NCBI GenBank assembly: GCA_027297485.1
Contig: JAPUHZ010000329.1
Location: forward strand, 1-10,956
DNA from: Deltaproteobacteria bacterium
Lineage (GTDB): Bacteria; Desulfobacterota_B; Binatia; UBA9968
Direction of reading: 5' to 3'
Length of the DNA: 10,956 nt
Shown here: piece by piece, positions 7,475 to 10,956 of the stretch
Layout: the number at the start of each line of letters is the position of its first letter
Numbering within the stretch: the first letter of the stretch is position 1
Notes under the pieces: generated by a model
Database searches by the model: none
The model's input: the letters and a program-made list of their open reading frames with translations, nothing else
What the model was told of the DNA's origin: nothing
Translations under genes and position numbers: made by a program

Positions 7475-8903
7475 TCTAACTCCGCTACTCCCTGCAGTCC
7501 AGGTCATCTTAACGGCCTTGACGGTTTTGCTTTTGGATCTCTTTCTCAGAGAGGAAGAAAAGGGGTTCCTGCCCTGGATCAGCGTTATAGGCTTAAGCAT
7601 CGCCTCGGGGATGGTTTTTTTACTCTGGGGCAGTCAAGAGGGCGCTTTTCAAAATACCTTGCGCCTGGATAATTTTGGGCTCTTTTTTACCCAACTCTTT
7701 CTTGGCGTCGCTGTCATCACTATCCTTTCCTCTGTGCACTACCTTAAAGAAACCAAGATCCGAGCAGGGGAATATTATGCCCTGATTCTCTTTAGCACTT
7801 TCGGGATGATTCTCATGGCCACGGCCAACGATCTCATTCTCTTTTTTCTCGGTCTCGAAACCATGTCGATTGCCGTTTATATCTTGACAGGGATGTGGCG
7901 TGAGAGGAGCCAAGCCAGCGAGGCAGCGATGAAATATTTTATCACCGGGGCCTTTGCTACCGGCTTTCTCCTTTACGGGATTGCCCTAATCTTTGGCGCA
8001 ACGGGTTCAACCAATCTCGCTCGCATCTCCACTTCCCTGACCCAATCTGTAAATCAATGGCCCCACCTTCTCCTTGCGGGAGTTTTTCTTCTCCTCATCG
8101 GCTTGGCCTTTAAGGTAGCGGCTGTGCCGTTCCATTTCTGGGTGCCCGATGTTTACGACGGAGCCCCAACACCGATTACAGCCTTCATGGCTGTTTCAGT
8201 CAAGGCGGCTGCCTTTGCCGGCTGGGCTCGCATCTTCCTGCACCAACTGGCACCACTAGGTGACGAGTGGGCACGTCCATTGTGGGCCTTGGCGATTCTG
8301 ACCATGACCGTAGGCAACCTGCTCGCCATCGCACAGTCAAGCGTGAAGCGGATGCTCGCCTATTCGAGCATTGCCCATGCAGGGTATCTGCTTATCGGCG
8401 TGCTTGCGGGAGGGGAGGTCGGAGGTCCGGCGCTTCTCTTTTATCTCTTGGCCTATGCGCCCATGACCCTTGGGGCATTGGCGGTAGTCATGGCGTTGAA
8501 GGAAGGGGAAAGGGATAATGAGGCATACAGCCACTTTGCCGGAGTTGGATTGAAACGACCTTTCTTGGGAATGGCGATGTCGATCTTCATGCTTTCTCTT
8601 GCCGGCTTCCCGCCCCTCGCCGGCTTTACGGGAAAATTCTATCTTTTCCGCTCGGCCATCGTTGCCGGATACACCGAACTCGCTATCATCGGCGCCCTCA
8701 ACAGTCTCCTCTCGGTGATTTATTACTTGAGAGTCATCGTGATGATGTACATGGAGGAGGGAGGGGTCGAGGGAAAGTCGTTTGCCATGGCGCCCTATCT
8801 TTATGCAGTCATAGCCATCACCGCTCTGGCAACGGTTTACCTAGGGCTCTTGCCGGCGGCAGCTCTGGATTTAAGCCGCCTATCTTTTCTCTCCCTGCGC
8901 TGA
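7464..8903 (+). CDS. nuoN: NADH-quinone oxidoreductase subunit N
   Basis: NuoN is the proximal antiporter-like proton-pumping subunit, next to NuoK. The product of 479 residues is close to the E. coli length (485), with about 14 membrane segments. Channel residues are present: E132 in FLGLETMSIAVYIL, K217 in LIGLAFKVAAVPFHFW, K247 in AVSVKAAAF and K391 in GFTGKFYLF. The signature FKVAAVPFHFWVPDVYDGAPTP (about 216-237) is clear. ATG 7464 lies inside the last codons of nuoM in another frame and gives the expected N-terminus. This is the last nuo gene; a weak terminator begins about 36 bp after its stop. Confidence 0.97.
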   Translation: MEINLTPLLPAVQVILTALTVLLLDLFLREEEKGFLPWISVIGLSIASGMVFLLWGSQEGAFQNTLRLDNFGLFFTQLFLGVAVITILSSVHYLKETKIRAGEYYALILFSTFGMILMATANDLILFFLGLETMSIAVYILTGMWRERSQASEAAMKYFITGAFATGFLLYGIALIFGATGSTNLARISTSLTQSVNQWPHLLLAGVFLLLIGLAFKVAAVPFHFWVPDVYDGAPTPITAFMAVSVKAAAFAGWARIFLHQLAPLGDEWARPLWALAILTMTVGNLLAIAQSSVKRMLAYSSIAHAGYLLIGVLAGGEVGGPALLFYLLAYAPMTLGALAVVMALKEGERDNEAYSHFAGVGLKRPFLGMAMSIFMLSLAGFPPLAGFTGKFYLFRSAIVAGYTELAIIGALNSLLSVIYYLRVIVMMYMEEGGVEGKSFAMAPYLYAVIAITALATVYLGLLPAAALDLSRLSFLSLR

Positions 8904-8938
8904 TTGCGTTCGTGGCAAGGCTGTGCCCCGCCCTCGCT

Positions 8939-8961
8939 GGGTCACTCGGCCCTCTCTTTTT
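8939..8961 (+). terminator. Possible Rho-independent terminator of the nuo operon
   Basis: GGGTC (8939-8943) can pair with GGCCC (8948-8952), including one G-U pair, around the four-base loop ACTC. The U-rich run TCTCTTTTT (8953-8961) follows at once. The stem is only 5 bp, so strength is doubtful, but the position 36 bp after the nuoN stop and the change of gene content downstream favour a terminator. Confidence 0.45.
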
Positions 8962-9023
8962 ATCGGCTGCATCCCATCTGGATCTAAGGGTGCCCCTTAA
9001 AGCAACACAAAAATTGTTAAGAA

Positions 9024-9045
9024 AGTTGGGCCTGACCCCCCAACT
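9024..9045. repeat. Short hairpin containing CCTGACCCCC
   Basis: AGTTGGG (9024-9030) and CCCAACT (9039-9045) are perfect 7-bp inverted arms around an 8-nt loop. No T-run follows, so it is not a typical terminator on the + strand. The loop and right arm include CCTGACCCCC (9031-9040). Its exact reverse complement, GGGGGTCAGG, forms the last 10 bases of the window. GGGGTCAGG-type palindromes are, from general familiarity, frequent dispersed repeats linked to REP-associated (Y1-type) transposases. Calling this one a remnant is an inference. Confidence 0.5.
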
Positions 9046-9290
9046 CTAACTGTCTCTCCCTAGCTGGCTATTTTTCAAGCATGATTCTAGGCTGAAGATA
9101 AGGGTACAGGGAGGTGGAAAAAGAGTCGAGTCCATACCTCAAGTCGACCCCAATCGCAGACCTCTTTTTTTCCCCTTTCGCTCCCACCCAAATTCATAGT
9201 AAAATCACCCCATTGCGCACCTTTGTCCGACCCGATAGTAGCTGAACAGACAAGAGCTCATCCATTTTTTGTCCTAGGGTATGACGATCT

Positions 9291-10956
9291 ATGTCGCGTG
9301 CTAAACCCAGCGTGTCAGGCAGCGAACTCTTCATCGTTGATAACAGCGACGAAGACTGGAAGGTTCGGCAATATCTTCATGACTGGTGCCGGCTTTCCCA
9401 GGCCATTGATATAGCGACGGGCTACTTCGAGATCGGGTCGCTTTTGGCACTGGACAACGAGTGGCAGAAAGTTGATCAGATCCGGATATTGATGGGCGAT
9501 GAAGTTTCACGCCGCACGAGAAACGCTTTCGTTGAAGGCTTGCAAGAGGTCAAAGACCGCCTGGATTTGAGTCTCGAAACCGAGAAGGAGAAAAACGACT
9601 TTTTGGTAGGTGTACCGGCCATCGTTGAGGCCATCCGTTCCGGTAAGATCACCTGTCGTGTCTACCGCAAAGACAAGTTCCACGCCAAAGCATATATCAC
9701 TCACGCACGCCAGGCGGTTATCGGATCATTTGCGCTGGTTGGCTCTTCCAACTTCACCTATCCCGGCCTGAGCGAGAACGTTGAGTTGAACGTCCAGATC
9801 ACCGGTCGCGAAGTCAATGCCCTCCAGGAGTGGTACGAAGAACACTGGAACAAAGCCGAAGATGTAACCCCCGAGATACTCAGAACAATCGAGCGCCACA
9901 CCGCCGAACGCTTGCCGTTCGTGATCTATGCCAAGTCTCTTCAAGAATTTTTCCGTGGCCATGAGATGACTGTTGGCGAATGGGAACTCACGGGTCCCGG
10001 AAACAGCGGCTCACGAATGTATCCCACCTTAGACAAGTACCAGAGAGATGGTTACCAATCGCTGATGAAGATCGCCAATCAGCACGGCGGCGCGTTTCTG
10101 TGCGACGGCGTCGGCTTGGGCAAGACGTTCGTTGGCTTGATGCTCATTGAGCGCCTGGTCGAAAGAGACCGCCAGCGCGTAGCATTGTTTGTTCCAAAGG
10201 CGGCTCGCGGCCCTGTTTGGGAAGCAAAGCTTCGACAGTACCTTCCGAACATTGGCGGTGACTTCAGCAACCTCGCAATCTACAACCACACCGATCTACT
10301 GCGCGGTGGAGAATTTCAAGAAAAACTTAACAACGTAGCCGAGAGGGCCGACGTAATCGTAATCGATGAGGCTCACCATTTCCGCAATCCCGGCCTCAAG
10401 GGCGAGGGAGGCGATCGTAAGTCGCGCTATTGGCGGCTCTTTGATATCGCGGCGGGCAAGAAAATGTTCCTCCTCACTGCCACACCGATCAACAATCGTC
10501 TGATCGACCTTCAGCATATGATCGAGCTTTTCACGCAGCGGAGAGCCGACTTTTTCAAAGAAGCGCCGCTAGGAATCCACTCCCTTCCAGGCCACTTCCG
10601 TAGAATGGAAAAGGAACTCGAACGCTTGGTGAACAAAGCCGAGGGTTACGAGGACAACGGTGCCGGCGAAACAAACGAAGTTGAAGCCGAGAAGGTTCTG
10701 GAAAACGATGAGCTTTTCCATGTTCTGGTCGTCCAACGCAGCCGGGCATATGTAAAAGAAAGCCAGCTGCAGCACGGCGGTGTCCAGGTGATTTTCCCCG
10801 AACGTGAGCCGCCCAGAGTCGCGGAATACTCCATCAAAAAAACTTACGGTCACCTGCTTGATATAATCGAGAAAGCATTCTCCAAAGAAAAACCGCTTTT
10901 CTCTTTAGCGGTCTATTATCCATTGGCGTACTACAGGAAGCCTGATGGGGGTCAGG
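9291..10956 (+). CDS. PLD-like nuclease / SNF2-family DEAH helicase fusion (partial, 3' end missing)
   Basis: The frame stays open from ATG 9291 to the window edge (555 codons plus one base). Residues about 10-190 form a phospholipase D-like domain: ATGYFEIGSLLAL (42-54), catalytic-type HAK (H131, K133) and VGSSNFTYPGL (150-160). From about 245 an SF2/SNF2 ATPase core follows: a YQRDGYQSL segment (250-258), Walker A DGVGLGKT (272-279), motif Ia LFVPKAARGPVW (299-310), Walker B DEAH (359-362), motif III LLTATPINN (394-402) and the SNF2-like VVQRSRAYVK (480-489). The C-terminal helicase lobe is expected beyond the window; full-length proteins of this design are about 1000 residues. TGA 9282-9284 in frame fixes the start; AGGG at 9276-9279 is a weak ribosome site. 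The family is common in restriction-like and anti-phage loci and would bind and cut or remodel foreign nucleic acid in the cytoplasm. Its exact system cannot be named without the neighbours. Confidence 0.9.
   Translation, partial: MSRAKPSVSGSELFIVDNSDEDWKVRQYLHDWCRLSQAIDIATGYFEIGSLLALDNEWQKVDQIRILMGDEVSRRTRNAFVEGLQEVKDRLDLSLETEKEKNDFLVGVPAIVEAIRSGKITCRVYRKDKFHAKAYITHARQAVIGSFALVGSSNFTYPGLSENVELNVQITGREVNALQEWYEEHWNKAEDVTPEILRTIERHTAERLPFVIYAKSLQEFFRGHEMTVGEWELTGPGNSGSRMYPTLDKYQRDGYQSLMKIANQHGGAFLCDGVGLGKTFVGLMLIERLVERDRQRVALFVPKAARGPVWEAKLRQYLPNIGGDFSNLAIYNHTDLLRGGEFQEKLNNVAERADVIVIDEAHHFRNPGLKGEGGDRKSRYWRLFDIAAGKKMFLLTATPINNRLIDLQHMIELFTQRRADFFKEAPLGIHSLPGHFRRMEKELERLVNKAEGYEDNGAGETNEVEAEKVLENDELFHVLVVQRSRAYVKESQLQHGGVQVIFPEREPPRVAEYSIKKTYGHLLDIIEKAFSKEKPLFSLAVYYPLAYYRKPDGGQ
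9681..9770 (+). other. PLD active-site region of the fusion protein
   Basis: Codons 131-160 encode HAKAYITH followed by GSSNFTYPGL. The His and Lys of the HxK motif and the Asn of GSSN are present. The aspartate of the canonical HxK(x)4D pattern is not at its usual spacing; His138 stands there. Only one HxK motif is seen, so the nuclease would need to dimerise to form a complete PLD-type active site, as many single-motif members do. Confidence 0.7.

Larger units (their letters stand above)
8904..9290. other. Intergenic region between nuoN and the PLD-helicase gene (387 bp)
   Basis: No gene is supported here; all frames are short and lack motifs. The region holds a possible terminator (8939-8961), a hairpin with the CCTGACCCCC motif (9024-9045), a T-rich pyrimidine run near 9161-9178 and a TAAAAT (9200-9205) that could be a -10 box. 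No -35 box of good quality stands 17 bp upstream of that TAAAAT, so I do not call a promoter. A new transcription unit must nevertheless begin somewhere in this region if the terminator works. Confidence 0.55.

Noticed and set aside
9177..9205. Possible promoter with -10 TAAAAT (9200-9205)
   Set aside because: The hexamer at the -35 distance (TTCGCT) is a poor match, so the site is not reported as a promoter.
9223..9414. TTG-started frame of 63 codons ahead of the helicase gene
   Set aside because: It overlaps the first 124 bases of the PLD-helicase gene in another frame; that frame is much longer and carries clear domains.
9507..10853. Several minus-strand frames of 63-94 codons
   Set aside because: All lie opposite the PLD-helicase coding frame, none shows a known motif, and the + strand frame has continuous conserved helicase motifs.
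9291..10956. Assignment of the fusion protein to Mokosh or DISARM
   Set aside because: The helicase motifs are of the SNF2 DEAH kind, not the UPF1-like class of Mokosh. In DISARM the PLD and SNF2 proteins are separate and need other marker genes, none of which is visible here.

Overview
The window carries the 3' half of a bacterial respiratory complex I (nuo) operon, followed by the start of an unrelated gene that looks like part of a defence or DNA-processing locus. All genes are on the + strand. No rRNA, tRNA or CRISPR array was recognised. Complex I with NuoG clusters N1b, N4, N5 and N7 points to a free-living respiring bacterium. Moderate GC and the style of NuoH (IGANRAS loop, KFLTKEDFVP) suggest a Gram-negative of the Desulfobacterota, Nitrospirota or Methylomirabilota type. 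That placement is an impression, not a demonstration.

Positions 2-157 are the C-terminus of nuoF, including the fourth cysteine of cluster N3. A gap of 194 bp follows. It is filled by a long imperfect palindrome (176-308) that can fold into a 32-position stem with 26 matches. Next come nuoG (352-1923, unusually short), nuoH (1936-3033), nuoJ (3040-3537), nuoK (3545-3847) and nuoL (3850-5766), packed with 2-12 bp between genes. A second gap of 142 bp contains an ATGCAAA repeat tract. Then nuoM (5909-7474) and nuoN (7464-8903) follow, overlapping by 11 bp. nuoI, which normally lies between nuoH and nuoJ, is absent: only 6 bp separate those two genes.

The products would assemble as follows. NuoF oxidises NADH and NuoG carries electrons along its Fe-S chain. 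NuoH forms the quinone chamber with the peripheral arm. NuoJ/K and the three antiporter-like subunits NuoL, NuoM and NuoN translocate protons. The key Glu and Lys residues of the membrane channels are all present, so the membrane arm looks functional. NuoI, the link between NuoG and the quinone site, must be encoded elsewhere.

After nuoN a weak terminator (8939-8961) closes the operon. A 387-bp non-coding stretch (8904-9290) also holds a hairpin with the sequence CCTGACCCCC. From 9291 to the window edge an open frame of 555 codons encodes an N-terminal phospholipase D-like nuclease domain fused to an SNF2-type DEAH helicase. Such fusions are typical of restriction-like or anti-phage loci; the rest of the gene and any partners lie outside the window. 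The last 10 bases of the window are the exact reverse complement of the CCTGACCCCC in the intergenic hairpin.
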